Below, in pieces: positions 26,746 to 35,660 of a stretch of 40,771 nucleotides of DNA (positions within the stretch are counted from its first letter, which is position 1; every line of letters starts with the position of its first letter). Origin of the DNA: Gemmataceae bacterium (lineage in GTDB: Bacteria; Planctomycetota; Planctomycetia; Gemmatales; Gemmataceae); NCBI GenBank assembly GCA_026419115.1, contig JAOAAA010000019.1, positions 1-40,771 on the forward strand, read 5' to 3'. The position numbers were made by a program, and so were the translations under genes. Under the pieces are notes generated by a model. It saw only the letters and a list, made by a program, of their open reading frames with translations. It was not told the origin of the DNA and searched no databases.

Positions 26746-27543
26746 CTATCGTTGGCTTTGGATGATTTGCAACATATCGGCATGAACCTCGGCATTCGCA
26801 GCAAGCAGATCGGGGCGAAACACATCACAGGGAGAACCATCGAGACAGGTGACCATTCCCCCCGCTTCGCGGACGAGAACGATTCCCCCTGCCACATCCC
26901 AAGCGTAATTGTCCAACGCCCAATAAGCATCAAAACGTCCTGCTGCCACATAGGCCATGTTCAGCGCGGTGGAACCTGTTCGGCGGAGAGATTGCGCCTT
27001 CATCGAGAAGATACGCCACCAATGAACATTGCGATCTTGTTTATCCACATCGGGGGGAAACCCTGTGGAAAGCATTGCTTGCCCGATGCTTTTGGTGGCA
27101 CTAACACGAATCGGGTTACCGTTGAGGGTAGCCCCTCGCCCACGAGCCGCAGAATACATCTCGTTTAAGCGGGGATCGTAAACGACCCCCACAACCAATT
27201 CCCCTTCGAGCATCAGGCCAATAGAGACACAATACGCGGGGACATCATGAACATAGTTCGAGGTGCCATCTAGTGGATCCACAATCCAAAGGGGAACATC
27301 TTTGCGAAAGTTTTTACCCGTGCGAGCATCGGGGTCTTCTTCACCCAAAAAGGCAAAATCGGGGAAGTGTTGATTGAGGTAACTCGAAATCATTTGTTGC
27401 GAGGCGTGATCCGCTTCCGAAACCAGATCGGCTCGCCCTTTTTCGCGTGCCGTGAATCGGCCCCGCCATGATTCCAGAACCGCTGCCCCGAGACGGGCGG
27501 CCGTTTCGGCAACTTGCTGACAGTGTGCTAAGGAGATATTCAT
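26746..27543 (-). CDS. Inositol-monophosphatase family phosphatase
   Basis: A 265-residue Mg2+-dependent phosphatase of the IMPase/SuhB fold. All metal ligands are present: GEED at residues 67-70, the signature IVDPLDGTSNY at 87-97 (Asp89, Asp92), and AWDVAGG at 214-220 (Asp216). The likely substrate is inositol-1-phosphate or a related small phosphate ester; histidinol-phosphate or PAP phosphatase activity cannot be excluded. It lies 20 bp after the small secreted-protein gene on the same strand, so the two should be cotranscribed. The start is the ATG at 27543, with no strong Shine-Dalgarno sequence. Confidence 0.94.
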   Translation of the reverse strand: MNISLAHCQQVAETAARLGAAVLESWRGRFTAREKGRADLVSEADHASQQMISSYLNQHFPDFAFLGEEDPDARTGKNFRKDVPLWIVDPLDGTSNYVHDVPAYCVSIGLMLEGELVVGVVYDPRLNEMYSAARGRGATLNGNPIRVSATKSIGQAMLSTGFPPDVDKQDRNVHWWRIFSMKAQSLRRTGSTALNMAYVAAGRFDAYWALDNYAWDVAGGIVLVREAGGMVTCLDGSPCDVFRPDLLAANAEVHADMLQIIQSQR

Positions 27544-27563
27544 ACCCGATAGGATACCGATCT

Positions 27564-28016
27564 TTACTCGTATCGCACATCGGCCCGACCGAACAGCCGG
27601 AAAAGAATTTGCACTTCTTCTTGAGGATATTGGAACACGATCGATCGATTATACAACCACACTTTCGGCCGACCGGCTGGCAGCTTGAACGTCACATCGA
27701 TAGGCCGACCTGTTACAGGATGGATGATCGTAACCTCGTGCACGCCGGCGGTGGGATTGAATTCTCGGGCAAATTCTTTCAGCGTTGGTACTCGTGAAGG
27801 ACGAACGGGAACCGGCGGCAAATCGGGGATAGCCCCTCGAACAATCGGTGGCGGTGCCGGTGCCGGATCGGGCAACAGAACTTCCCTTCTCGATCCCCCA
27901 TGTTGGCTGGTGGTCGAAAAATTCGGTACGCTGGGAAGCACGGGAATCATGGGCACCGGCACCGTATCGGGGGGCACAGCCAACACCATCGATAAAAGAA
28001 GTAGGGAGTTTGTCAT
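27564..28016 (-). CDS. Hypothetical exported proline-rich protein
   Basis: Not recognised. A 150-residue product with a short hydrophobic N-terminus (MTNSLLLLSMVLAVPPDTV), a proline-rich linker (LLPDPAPAPPPIVRGAIPDL, PPVPVRPSRVP) and a compact C-terminal domain of about 60 residues containing HEVTIIHPVTGRPIDVTFKL and a terminal FGRADVRYE. The C-terminal part looks folded and may be conserved among planctomycetes. It is probably exported. It is the first gene of a two-gene unit with the phosphatase gene. Confidence 0.65.
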   Translation of the reverse strand: MTNSLLLLSMVLAVPPDTVPVPMIPVLPSVPNFSTTSQHGGSRREVLLPDPAPAPPPIVRGAIPDLPPVPVRPSRVPTLKEFAREFNPTAGVHEVTIIHPVTGRPIDVTFKLPAGRPKVWLYNRSIVFQYPQEEVQILFRLFGRADVRYE

Positions 28017-28366
28017 AGCGGTCGCTCGCGGGTGTAATATCCGATACTATCCTAATACGTTGCGTGAATCTTTTTTCATGAAAAATAGGAAATTTACCCG
28101 ATTCCCCTAACCATTATAATCGTTATAACCGTTAAACCTGATTCGGTCTCCCTTTGAGAAGCGTTGGCTCAGATAAATTCGCTGCAAAAGATCGGTCCAA
28201 TTTGCTTAAATATCATGCTGGGAATAGGTTGCGCCTATTCCCGTCTCATTCAGATCAGTCCAACTTAGACGAACTTGATGAAATCAAGATGACCTGACAA
28301 AATAATATCACGATCGCTAAAATGTCAGATCGAATCCCCCCTATCAATCAAAGGATCATTCGACGA
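28017..28366. other. Intergenic region, no gene seen
   Basis: A 350-base gap between two minus-strand genes, somewhat AT-rich. It has short stuttering repeats around 28112-28130 (ATAATCGTTATAACCGTTA) but no hairpin with T-tract, no tRNA and no credible ORF. The promoter of the 28016 unit should be here. Confidence 0.4.
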
Positions 28367-29998
28367 TTAATTCTCCAGAGGGGTTGGTAACCGTGACACT
28401 TTCAAATCTTGACAACGGGTGAGCGATTCCCAATCGTTCGTGATTTCATAGACCCAGATCGAACCATCTGTTCGAGAGACGGGTTGCCGTGACCTGAGCC
28501 AAGCAAAGGTCTGCGGATCGTCCAAATAAATCCCCTGCAGATTGTTCACACTCACTGCCAGCAAAATCGGCCCGCGCCAATCGATGGGGTCTTCTGGAGA
28601 GGGGTCGAATTGTCCCCAACTAATGAGCCTTTGATAGCGAATTCCAAAGGCTTCGGGGCGGGCCGTCCCCGAATACGAGAAGTAAATGCTGGGATTCCCT
28701 CGGGTATCCAGATATTCTTTCAAGGAGATCAGCCCTTGTCCCCAATCAAGATTAGAATCACCAAAGGATTGTGCCGCGCGTTCGGGACTGACCCATTCCG
28801 AGAAATAAGAAATCGAATGAGGGACCCCCCGACTGCTGAAAAGCCATACAAAAACGATGAATCCGAGATTGAGCAACAAATGATATTGTCCCAAGAAACG
28901 GGCCGCCGCGATTATCAAAATAGGGTAGACAGGAAGAACCACACGCCAACCGAGATTAATTTTGCTGGCCATCATCAGCAAGAAAAAAATCGTCGCCGGC
29001 AGTAACAAAAATGCCACGTCGCGCCGTTTCCAACCGGAATAAAGTCCCAGAATCGTGAAAAAGGTCAACCAAATGGGCATTTTGTAAAGCAACACCAAAG
29101 GGAAATAAACCAGCCAACCGGTGCCGACCTGACCATTCCAAAAGTATCTTGGGGTTTGGAAGGAATTTCGCAGGAATTGTTGCTTTAACCCTCGGGGAAA
29201 TTCGTCGGCATAAATGACAAAGTAACTGAAAATCAGTACGGCGATCACACAGAAGCCAAGGCGCAAGGCTACCGGAACCAAAGCGACAAGGCCGGTTTTT
29301 TCTTGTTCGGGCGGTGTACTGGGAATCGCGAGTCGCCCCCCGTAAAAAACGAAATAAGCACAGCCGCCAGCCACGCCGACCAGACACATCAAAAACGAAA
29401 ATTTACTCGCCAAAGCAAAGCCAAAGGCGATGCCGGCAAAATAAAACCAAAACCCCTGCCTTGTGCCGACATATTCCCATAGGCCGTAACAACCCGCCAC
29501 GAAAAAAAGCCCCAGCCCAAAATCCATACACAAAAGACAGGCTTGGCTTAAAAGGTTCGGATCACTGGCAACCAAAACCCCCGCGACCATCCCTGCCGAG
29601 TATCCCGCTAATCGAGTGGCCCAACGTGCCACCAGCCAAATCATGGCTACACCCAAAAGCATCCCCATTCGTCGAGCAGGGAACAATAATTCCTGCCAAG
29701 TGTGCCGACCGTCATAAAGAAATTGGTTTCCCAAAATCCAAGCATCGTGTTTGGCCCACGCTTGAGTATCTTCCGGCAAAGAGGGATTGAGAAAAATGAG
29801 GGGGATCGTCCACCACAACTTCAGCAAGGGAGGATGCTCGAACCCCAAGCGGAACCCGTATCCTTTCCAATAGCTGTAACCTGCGATGAGATAGTTGGCC
29901 TCATCGAATGTTGGGGAATTCGCTCGGATAAATCGTTCCCCGCGAAGCAGAAACAAGACCGAAACGAAAATTAACACAAGCCACGTCAAACGTCTCAT
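28367..29998 (-). CDS. GT39/PMT-like membrane glycosyltransferase
   Basis: A 543-residue polytopic inner-membrane protein with about 11 hydrophobic segments, of the ArnT/PMT (phospholipid-linked sugar dependent, GT-C fold) type. The first extracytoplasmic loop holds the acidic catalytic-site motif in SPTFDEANYLIAG, followed by GFEHPPLLKLWW, where family members keep an E/H-PPL pattern. The C-terminal soluble portion contains AAQSFGDSNLDWGQGLISLKE, a segment seen in a subset of such planctomycete enzymes. It should transfer a sugar from a polyprenyl-phosphate donor to an extracytoplasmic lipid or protein; the acceptor is unknown. It is divergent from the ThuA gene. Confidence 0.88.
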   Translation of the reverse strand: MRRLTWLVLIFVSVLFLLRGERFIRANSPTFDEANYLIAGYSYWKGYGFRLGFEHPPLLKLWWTIPLIFLNPSLPEDTQAWAKHDAWILGNQFLYDGRHTWQELLFPARRMGMLLGVAMIWLVARWATRLAGYSAGMVAGVLVASDPNLLSQACLLCMDFGLGLFFVAGCYGLWEYVGTRQGFWFYFAGIAFGFALASKFSFLMCLVGVAGGCAYFVFYGGRLAIPSTPPEQEKTGLVALVPVALRLGFCVIAVLIFSYFVIYADEFPRGLKQQFLRNSFQTPRYFWNGQVGTGWLVYFPLVLLYKMPIWLTFFTILGLYSGWKRRDVAFLLLPATIFFLLMMASKINLGWRVVLPVYPILIIAAARFLGQYHLLLNLGFIVFVWLFSSRGVPHSISYFSEWVSPERAAQSFGDSNLDWGQGLISLKEYLDTRGNPSIYFSYSGTARPEAFGIRYQRLISWGQFDPSPEDPIDWRGPILLAVSVNNLQGIYLDDPQTFAWLRSRQPVSRTDGSIWVYEITNDWESLTRCQDLKVSRLPTPLEN

Positions 29999-30094
29999 GA
30001 GTTCCTAAAATTGGCTAGAAGATCGAACCCTTGGAATCAGTTTACCCGATTCGGGTCGGTTTGGTCGAACGAATCCCGCAGAAAGGAACCTCTC

Positions 30095-31087
30095 ATGCGA
30101 AATCTTCTGGTTGTGGCCACGTTATTGGCCTTGTTCTCCCCAAGTTACAGTGCGGACCCTTGGCTTGTTCTGGAAGGTGGGGAAGGCCCTGGTAAAGGCA
30201 AACACATTGTGCTTGTCAGTGGGGATGAAGAATATCGTTCGGAAGAAATGCTGCCGCAATTGGCCAAAATCCTTGCCACCCATCATGGGTTCAAATGCAC
30301 CGTTCTTTTTGCGATCGATCCAGATGGAACGATCAACCCCAACAATACGAAAAACATTCCGGGACTCGAAGCTCTGAAGCAGGCCGATGCCCTGATTCTT
30401 TTCATTCGCTTCCGCGATCTTCCCGATGAACAAATGAAACATTTTGCCGACTATTTCGATTCTGGCAAACCCGTGATCGGCCTGCGCACCTCGACCCATG
30501 CTTTTGCGAATAAAAGCAGTAAAACCTATGCCGCTTGGCATTGGCAATCGAAGGAGAAAGATTGGGTCGGCGGACTTGGGAAAAAAGTTCTCGGCGAAAC
30601 TTGGGTCAGCCATTGGGGAAATCATGGAACGCAAGCCACACGGGGAATTTTTGCCCCAGAGCAAGCGAAAAACCCGTTGCTTCGGGGCATCAAAGATGGC
30701 GAAATTTTTGGACCGACCGATGTTTATGAAGCGCATCCTCCCAAAGATGCCAACATCCTCGTTCTCGGCGAGATTGTCGCAGGGATGAAACCGACCGATA
30801 AAGCAGCCGATACCCCGCGCAATAAACCCATGATGCCCATCGTTTGGACTAAAACCTATCAAACCGGTTCCAAAGTTGGTCAGGCCTTTACCAGCACCAT
30901 GGCTTCTTCCCAAGATTTTGAAAATGAAGCCTATCGACGCTTGCTAGTCAATGCCACTTATTGGGCGGTCGGGCTGGAAGACAAAATCCCTGAAAAGGCC
31001 AAAGTCGATTTGGTCGGGACCTATAAACCTTCACCGTTCAAATTTGGTGGCTTCGTCAAAGGCGTTAAACCTTCCGATTTGAAGTGA
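30095..31087 (+). CDS. ThuA domain-containing exported protein
   Basis: A 330-residue protein with a signal peptide (MRNLLVVATLLALFSPSYSA) and a ThuA-like glutamine-amidotransferase-fold domain. Visible segments are KHIVLVSGDEEYRSEEMLPQ, DALILFIRFRDLPDEQMKHF, DSGKPVIGLRTSTHAFANKS and a late GQAFTSTMASSQDFENEAYR. ThuA proteins are linked to trehalose/disaccharide utilisation (by analogy with ThuB), and planctomycetes have many exported versions of unknown substrate. I chose the ATG at 30095 over 30011, since AAAGGAA lies just upstream and gives a proper signal peptide. The end is followed by a pyrimidine-rich stretch. Confidence 0.9.
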   Translation: MRNLLVVATLLALFSPSYSADPWLVLEGGEGPGKGKHIVLVSGDEEYRSEEMLPQLAKILATHHGFKCTVLFAIDPDGTINPNNTKNIPGLEALKQADALILFIRFRDLPDEQMKHFADYFDSGKPVIGLRTSTHAFANKSSKTYAAWHWQSKEKDWVGGLGKKVLGETWVSHWGNHGTQATRGIFAPEQAKNPLLRGIKDGEIFGPTDVYEAHPPKDANILVLGEIVAGMKPTDKAADTPRNKPMMPIVWTKTYQTGSKVGQAFTSTMASSQDFENEAYRRLLVNATYWAVGLEDKIPEKAKVDLVGTYKPSPFKFGGFVKGVKPSDLK

Positions 31088-31168
31088 TTGGTTCCCCTTA
31101 AGTGCCTTTCTTCTTTCTCTCTTTTTTCTCTTTTTCTCCTCGCAGACCAGAACTTATTCCGGTCACGG

Positions 31169-31197
31169 TTGACAAATCTCCAAGGTTCGATTAGGTT
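31169..31197 (+). promoter_or_regulatory. Candidate promoter of the 31252 gene
   Basis: A perfect -35 box TTGACA (31169-31174), 17-base spacer and TAGGTT (31192-31197), a weak -10 (3 of 6). It lies about 55 bases before the GTG start. Confidence 0.35.
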
Positions 31198-31251
31198 TTA
31201 ACCGTTTGCATCCCTATCCGGAAAGAAATGTCAATTTGGGAGAATGTCGTC

Positions 31252-31614
31252 GTGAAAACCTATCTGATTCTCTTCAGTCTCATGCTGATTGGTCTGATTA
31301 ACCTTCAGGCCGAGGAGCAACCAAAGAAGGTGATGAAACCCTATCCGATCGGTGATCTCGTAAACACCCCTTTGAATGGATCGCTTGATGAACGGGTCAA
31401 AAGCCTGATACGCTCAATCACTTCGACGATCGAACCCAAATCGTGGGAAGACCAAGGAGGCACTGCCACGATCGAGTATTACCCGCTGGCTGCGGCTATT
31501 CTGGTGAATCAAACCAAAGAAATCCATGACGAAATTGAAAAGTTCATCGAAGACCGTCGGAAAGAACAAATGGAATCGGAGAAATCGGAAGACTCTCCCA
31601 AAAAAGAAAAGTAA
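31252..31614 (+). CDS. Small exported protein of a planctomycete secretin-N-domain-like type
   Basis: A 120-residue product (GTG start) with a signal peptide (KTYLILFSLMLIGLINLQA). The body contains RVKSLIRSITSTIEPKSWED, then ATIEYYPLAAAILVNQTKEIHDEIEKF. The S-x-I-x-P-x-SW pattern followed by an I-x-x-YP-x-x-x-x-L-V-N-Q-T-x-E-x-H motif is recurrent in planctomycete exported proteins and resembles the small N-domains of secretins. The tail is charged. Function unknown. The start at 31252 is preferred over ATG 31228 because GGGAGA at 31238-31243 is well placed and the signal peptide is then uninterrupted. It is convergent with miaB. Confidence 0.75.
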   Translation: MKTYLILFSLMLIGLINLQAEEQPKKVMKPYPIGDLVNTPLNGSLDERVKSLIRSITSTIEPKSWEDQGGTATIEYYPLAAAILVNQTKEIHDEIEKFIEDRRKEQMESEKSEDSPKKEK

Positions 31615-31718
31615 TTTCCTCCGCTTTGTGATTTGCCCTACTTCGTGATATTTGAGAGAGTGAAAAAAGAAACCATCACTCACCTCCCCAAGAATGCCAA
31701 ACAAGGGACGAACCTTTC

Positions 31719-31766
31719 GAGATCAGGCAATTTTGAGATCAGCCGATTTTGACATCAACCGATCAG
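31719..31766. repeat. Three-copy 16-bp tandem repeat at the miaB 3' end
   Basis: Units at 31719-31734 (GAGATCAGGCAATTTT), 31735-31750 (GAGATCAGCCGATTTT) and 31751-31766 (GACATCAACCGATCAG). The third covers the stop codon and last codons of miaB, so the array extends outward from the gene end. Confidence 0.75.
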
Positions 31767-33257
31767 AGGTAAACCCACCCGTCGCGTTGCAGGGGAGGGG
31801 GTTTCGTGATTCTCAAGCAGTCCCCGATCTTCTGAGACGAGCTGATGAGAATGACCCAGAACTTCCTCAGTCTCGACTCGCCCGTATAAAGTGAAGGGGC
31901 TAGCCGCTTCAATGGTGACGTTCAACAGTTGCCCAATCAAGCGGGGATGACCATCAAAAACAACACTATGATCGGTCATGGTCCGGCCCGTGAGTTGACG
32001 GGGGCCGTTGCCTTGTTGCCGTTCCCCGACCTTACTGAGACCTTCGACCAACACTTCGACCCGTTTCCCAACCTGCTGCTTGTGGTTCTCCAAGCAATTG
32101 GCATTTTGCACCTGAAGAAGGTCGTTGTTGCGACGTTTTTTGACTTCTTCGGGCACATCGTCGGGATAAAGTTCATCGGCTTTGGTCCCCGCACGGGGGC
32201 TATACTTGAAGATAAAGCTATTTTTGAATTTGGCTTCTTCGACTAACTTCATGGTTTTGGCAAAACTCTCTTCGGTTTCGCCACAAAAACCCACGATGAA
32301 ATCACTACTCACCGAGACATTGGGAATAATCTCACGGCAGCGATGCAACATTTCCCAGTAACTGGCAACGGTGTAAAGCCGCTTCATTTTTTTGAGCATC
32401 TCATCGCACCCGCTTTGAACGGGAACGTGGAGATATTTGACGACCTTGGAAAGGTCACGGACCGCATAAAGCAGGTCGTCGCTCATATCTTTGGGGAAAT
32501 TCGTCACGAATTTGATTCGTTCGATACCGTTGATCGCTTGAATCCCTGCGAGCAGGTCACTCAAACGGGTTTTCCGCCCATCGCCATGATCGAACTCATA
32601 GCTATTGACCGTTTGGCCGAGTAGAGTGATTTCCTTACATCCTTCGGAAGCCAATTGCCGACACTCTGCCCAAATGTGGTTGGGGTGACGAGATTGTTCC
32701 GGCCCGCGAGTTGAAGGAACGACACAATAGGTACAAAATTTGTCGCAGCCAATCTGAATCCGAACATAGGCCTGATAGGGGGATTCCCGCATGCTCGCAT
32801 CGCGTGTGGGATCGTAACTTTCAAAACTCGCTTCGATTTCTTGACGCGAGCCATCTTTGCGGCCCAAGCTGAGAGCATATTGAACTTCTTGGGTTTCCCG
32901 TGCTTTTTCGATCAATTCGGGAACCCGTGACAATTGCCCCGTTCCCACTACCAAATCGACATAAGGTGCCCGATCGACGATCTTGGATTGATCTTTCTGA
33001 GCCATGCACCCCAAAACACCGATGATTTTTTCGGGATGACGTTCCTTGTGACGACGAAGCCGCCCAAGGGCCGAATAAATTTTGTCCTCGGCATGCTGAC
33101 GAACGGAACAGGTGTTGAATAAAATCACATCGGCTTGGGTCGGTTCATGAATCAATTCGTAGCCCTGTCGGCGTAACGCTCCAATGACCAGCTCGCTATC
33201 GAGCACATTCATTTGGCAACCGACCGTTTCGATATAAACCGTTTTCTGCACGTTCAT
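31755..33257 (-). CDS. miaB: tRNA-2-methylthio-N6-dimethylallyladenosine synthase MiaB
   Basis: A 500-residue radical-SAM methylthiotransferase that converts i6A37 to ms2i6A37 in tRNAs. The N-terminal cluster ligands are Cys14 (ETVGCQMN), Cys50 (NTCSVR) and Cys84 (VLGCMAQ). The radical-SAM cluster ligands Cys171, Cys175 and Cys178 are in IGCDKFCTYCVVPSTRG. A TRAM domain follows at the end (VEVLVEGLSKVG ... SPFTLYGRV). About 30 residues after TRAM (from LGHSHQLVSEDRG) are an unusual C-terminal tail that runs into a short tandem repeat at its stop. The ATG at 33257 gives the canonical MiaB N-terminus; the open frame to 33341 adds an unlikely leader. Confidence 0.96.
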   Translation of the reverse strand: MNVQKTVYIETVGCQMNVLDSELVIGALRRQGYELIHEPTQADVILFNTCSVRQHAEDKIYSALGRLRRHKERHPEKIIGVLGCMAQKDQSKIVDRAPYVDLVVGTGQLSRVPELIEKARETQEVQYALSLGRKDGSRQEIEASFESYDPTRDASMRESPYQAYVRIQIGCDKFCTYCVVPSTRGPEQSRHPNHIWAECRQLASEGCKEITLLGQTVNSYEFDHGDGRKTRLSDLLAGIQAINGIERIKFVTNFPKDMSDDLLYAVRDLSKVVKYLHVPVQSGCDEMLKKMKRLYTVASYWEMLHRCREIIPNVSVSSDFIVGFCGETEESFAKTMKLVEEAKFKNSFIFKYSPRAGTKADELYPDDVPEEVKKRRNNDLLQVQNANCLENHKQQVGKRVEVLVEGLSKVGERQQGNGPRQLTGRTMTDHSVVFDGHPRLIGQLLNVTIEAASPFTLYGRVETEEVLGHSHQLVSEDRGLLENHETPSPATRRVGLPLIG

Positions 33258-33719
33258 CTCAGCTGATAAGGATATTCCGAATAAGACTATTTTAGCAGAA
33301 TCAGGTTCACAGGATAGAGGTATCCCCCTGTTGAAGGCCAACGGGATGCAGAAATGCGCTCGTAGCTCATCATCTTATCAACTCGTTCCATGCCACTCCC
33401 TTGCGCTCGTGGCTCATCATTATTGACTAGTAGGATAATCGTTCCATGCCCATGCGAAGGCTTCTCCCAACTCTGTTGTATTCTGCCCAATCAATACTTT
33501 TTATCTGGAGGCCCCATTTGATAACACAGGATGGAGACTTTGTCGGTGCTCTGATAATTTTTAAGGATTGCTAGTGGTTTATAACTTGGACCGATTCTGC
33601 GGAACGCTCTCAAGAAAAGCATTCTGATAACCGATCTGTAAGGAAGCGATTGTATAGATAACGTCGTTTGTAACGGCATTTGAGAGCCTGATAACCAGAG
33701 TGTTAGGAGGAGTGGGTCC
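33258..33719. other. Divergent intergenic region with repeats
   Basis: A 462-base gap between divergent miaB and the BBP7 gene. TGCGCTCGT-A/G-GCTCATCAT occurs at 33355-33373 and 33402-33420, each followed by TCGTTCCATGCC (33383-33394 and 33439-33450). CTGATAA occurs at 33263, 33551, 33624 and 33688; the last two extend to CTGATAACC. TTAGGAGGAG ahead of 33720 is the ribosome-binding site of the BBP7 gene. No credible ORF is seen. Confidence 0.55.
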
Positions 33720-35378
33720 ATGCGATTGAAATTCCTTGGGGTGGTCGCAGCCCTAGCAGTAGGAGGAGGGATTGCGAACGGTCAACCAGCCCCTTCGGTC
33801 CCACCTGGAGCGATTCCCCCCGGAGCAATTCCGCCCGGAGGTGATCCTTCGAGTGCCTATCCGGGTTCATACCCTCCCGGAGCCGGACCACCAATCGATG
33901 GTCGGATTTCTCCGATCATTCCACCCCAAGGGTATGAACCCTATCTTCCCGGTCAGGGCTATCCTGCCTTCCCACCCAGTGAAGATGGTTATCCGATTGG
34001 TCGGGGCCTTGGGTTCCTGTATGGTGGTGTGCGTGCGGGAAATCCCGTCACTGTATGGACCAACTTCGAGTATTTGATGTTTTTCTCGAAAGGTCAACGA
34101 GTCGGGATTCCTTTACTCACCACTTCTGCAGTGAGCGATTTCGGGGTTTTAGGAGCTTTGACCACCACTCCTCTGATTGGTGGTGAAACCGTAGGCTTCT
34201 CGTACCAACCCGGCTGGCGATTCACTGCAGGCGTCTTCGTTGATCCCGATCGTCGATTAGGGATTGAAGCCACGGGGTTTTTCGTGAATCGTAATTCGCA
34301 AACCCGAGCGGGGGCGAGTAGCGATGAAGGGGGGCCTCTCCTAGCGGTTCCTTATCAAGATCAATTTGATGGCGGAGTGAATGCCTCGCGAACCCTGAGT
34401 TCGTCGGCACGAACGCCTGCCTTTGTGGGGACCTTCGACTTCCAAGGGTTGCGAAACGGGGTGTTGACTCAGCGAACCATTGTAAACATTCCGGGTGTTG
34501 GTCCCTCTGCACTCAATCGTCAACGTCCTAACCCTATTTATGTTCAGACAGGCCCGATCCTTGGTGCTGCCTTGTTCGAGACGGCTACTTTGAGCTGGGG
34601 TACAGAACTCAACGGGTTGGTGAACATCTTCCGAGGTACTGGTGAAAATCCTTGGAACTTCAACCTGATGTCCGGTGTCCGATACTTCTTGTTAGACGAA
34701 CGAATGGCCTTCTTCACCAGTTCGGTTTCGCGTAGCCCTGGCTATACGGAGCAAACACTGATCTCCGTGCCGCGATTGCCCGACGTGTTGGAAGATCGTT
34801 TCGTGCCGACCTCGACCTCGTTCTTAGGTCAGAATTATATTGGTGCTCACACGATTCAGACCTTGGATACTTGGCATACCACGAACGACTTGGTCTTAGC
34901 CCAAGTGGGCTTCAGCTGGGATGCTCGATTAGGTCCCCTTGTGTTCATGGGTTATGCCAAAGCCGGTGCCGGTTTGAACTACCAAGTCAGTGACCTTGGT
35001 GGACAATCCGCGATCGAGTTTTCCGATCAAGGGGGTCTCACCGCAGGAGCACGCAACACGGCAGTGGGTGGCAGCTACAACGTGGGGGCAGACCTTGGGA
35101 TTCACCGAAATATCACCTTCGCAATTGCGGGTGAAATCGGATTAAACTTAGGTATCCAAATTACCCCGAACGTGATGGCCTACGCAGGTGGAAGCGCTCT
35201 GTGGGTCAATGGGGTAACCCGTGTGGGTGACCTGCATACCGGATCGGTGAACTCGGCCTTAGTCCCAGTTTCGCCGAACTACGGGGCAGCCACTTCGACT
35301 ACCTTCCCACGAGATTACTTCCCCAAGAGCGATTTCTGGCTCTTCGGTGCGAACTTCGGCTTGCAACTGCGTTACTAA
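33720..35378 (+). CDS. BBP7 family outer-membrane beta-barrel protein
   Basis: A 552-residue protein with a signal peptide (KFLGVVAALAVGGGIANGQ), then a Pro/Gly-rich linker with repeated PPGAIPPG units to about residue 65. A long beta-rich region follows of the kind annotated BBP7 in planctomycetes. Typical segments are VWTNFEYLMFFSKGQRVGIPL, LGALTTTPLIGGETVGFSYQ and GWRFTAGVFVDPDRRLGIEA. The last part ends with alternating strands and a terminal aromatic (FGANFGLQLRY), as in outer-membrane barrels. It is probably an abundant surface or pore-like protein. A strong ribosome-binding site and a good terminator frame it as a monocistronic gene. Confidence 0.88.
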   Translation: MRLKFLGVVAALAVGGGIANGQPAPSVPPGAIPPGAIPPGGDPSSAYPGSYPPGAGPPIDGRISPIIPPQGYEPYLPGQGYPAFPPSEDGYPIGRGLGFLYGGVRAGNPVTVWTNFEYLMFFSKGQRVGIPLLTTSAVSDFGVLGALTTTPLIGGETVGFSYQPGWRFTAGVFVDPDRRLGIEATGFFVNRNSQTRAGASSDEGGPLLAVPYQDQFDGGVNASRTLSSSARTPAFVGTFDFQGLRNGVLTQRTIVNIPGVGPSALNRQRPNPIYVQTGPILGAALFETATLSWGTELNGLVNIFRGTGENPWNFNLMSGVRYFLLDERMAFFTSSVSRSPGYTEQTLISVPRLPDVLEDRFVPTSTSFLGQNYIGAHTIQTLDTWHTTNDLVLAQVGFSWDARLGPLVFMGYAKAGAGLNYQVSDLGGQSAIEFSDQGGLTAGARNTAVGGSYNVGADLGIHRNITFAIAGEIGLNLGIQITPNVMAYAGGSALWVNGVTRVGDLHTGSVNSALVPVSPNYGAATSTTFPRDYFPKSDFWLFGANFGLQLRY

Positions 35379-35462
35379 GCTAGTTTCTGGAATGGCTCTT
35401 CCTCCTGTAAAATCGATTCAGGAGTCTCTCTCTCACAAGATCGAATCTGGAACATTTTGCGT

Positions 35463-35500
35463 AAGGTCGAATCGGAACCGATTCGGCCTTTTTTCTTTTT
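35463..35500 (+). terminator. Rho-independent terminator of the BBP7 gene
   Basis: AAGGTCGAATCGG (35463-35475) pairs with CCGATTCGGCCTT (35478-35490), with one G-T wobble, and runs into TTTTTTCTTTTT. Confidence 0.9.
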
Positions 35501-35577
35501 CTACTTCGCCAATTCCTGATTCAGGATTGCCTTGGTAGGTCTCTCGATACAATGCCCTGCATCTCTCCTGTTCGCCC

Positions 35578-35660
35578 GTTTGGATTGGGGGCCTTTCTCA
35601 TGCGTTCCCTTCGCTTTCGCCGGTTTGGATTGGGGGCTTTTCTCATGCGATCCTTTTTTT
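35578..35660 (+). repeat. 45-bp tandem duplication of a translation-initiation region
   Basis: GTTTGGATTGGGGGC and the following TTTCTCATGCG are present at 35578 and again at 35623. Each copy contains a GGGGG Shine-Dalgarno-like run and an in-frame ATG (35600 and 35645). Differences fall mostly at third codon positions (GCC/GCT, CGT/CGA). Confidence 0.85.

Noticed and set aside
30122-30913. 263-codon minus frame
   Set aside because: Antisense to the ThuA gene; composition reflects the shadow frame.
31719-31766. Possible CRISPR-like array
   Set aside because: Units are contiguous 16-mers without spacers, and there are no cas genes in the window.
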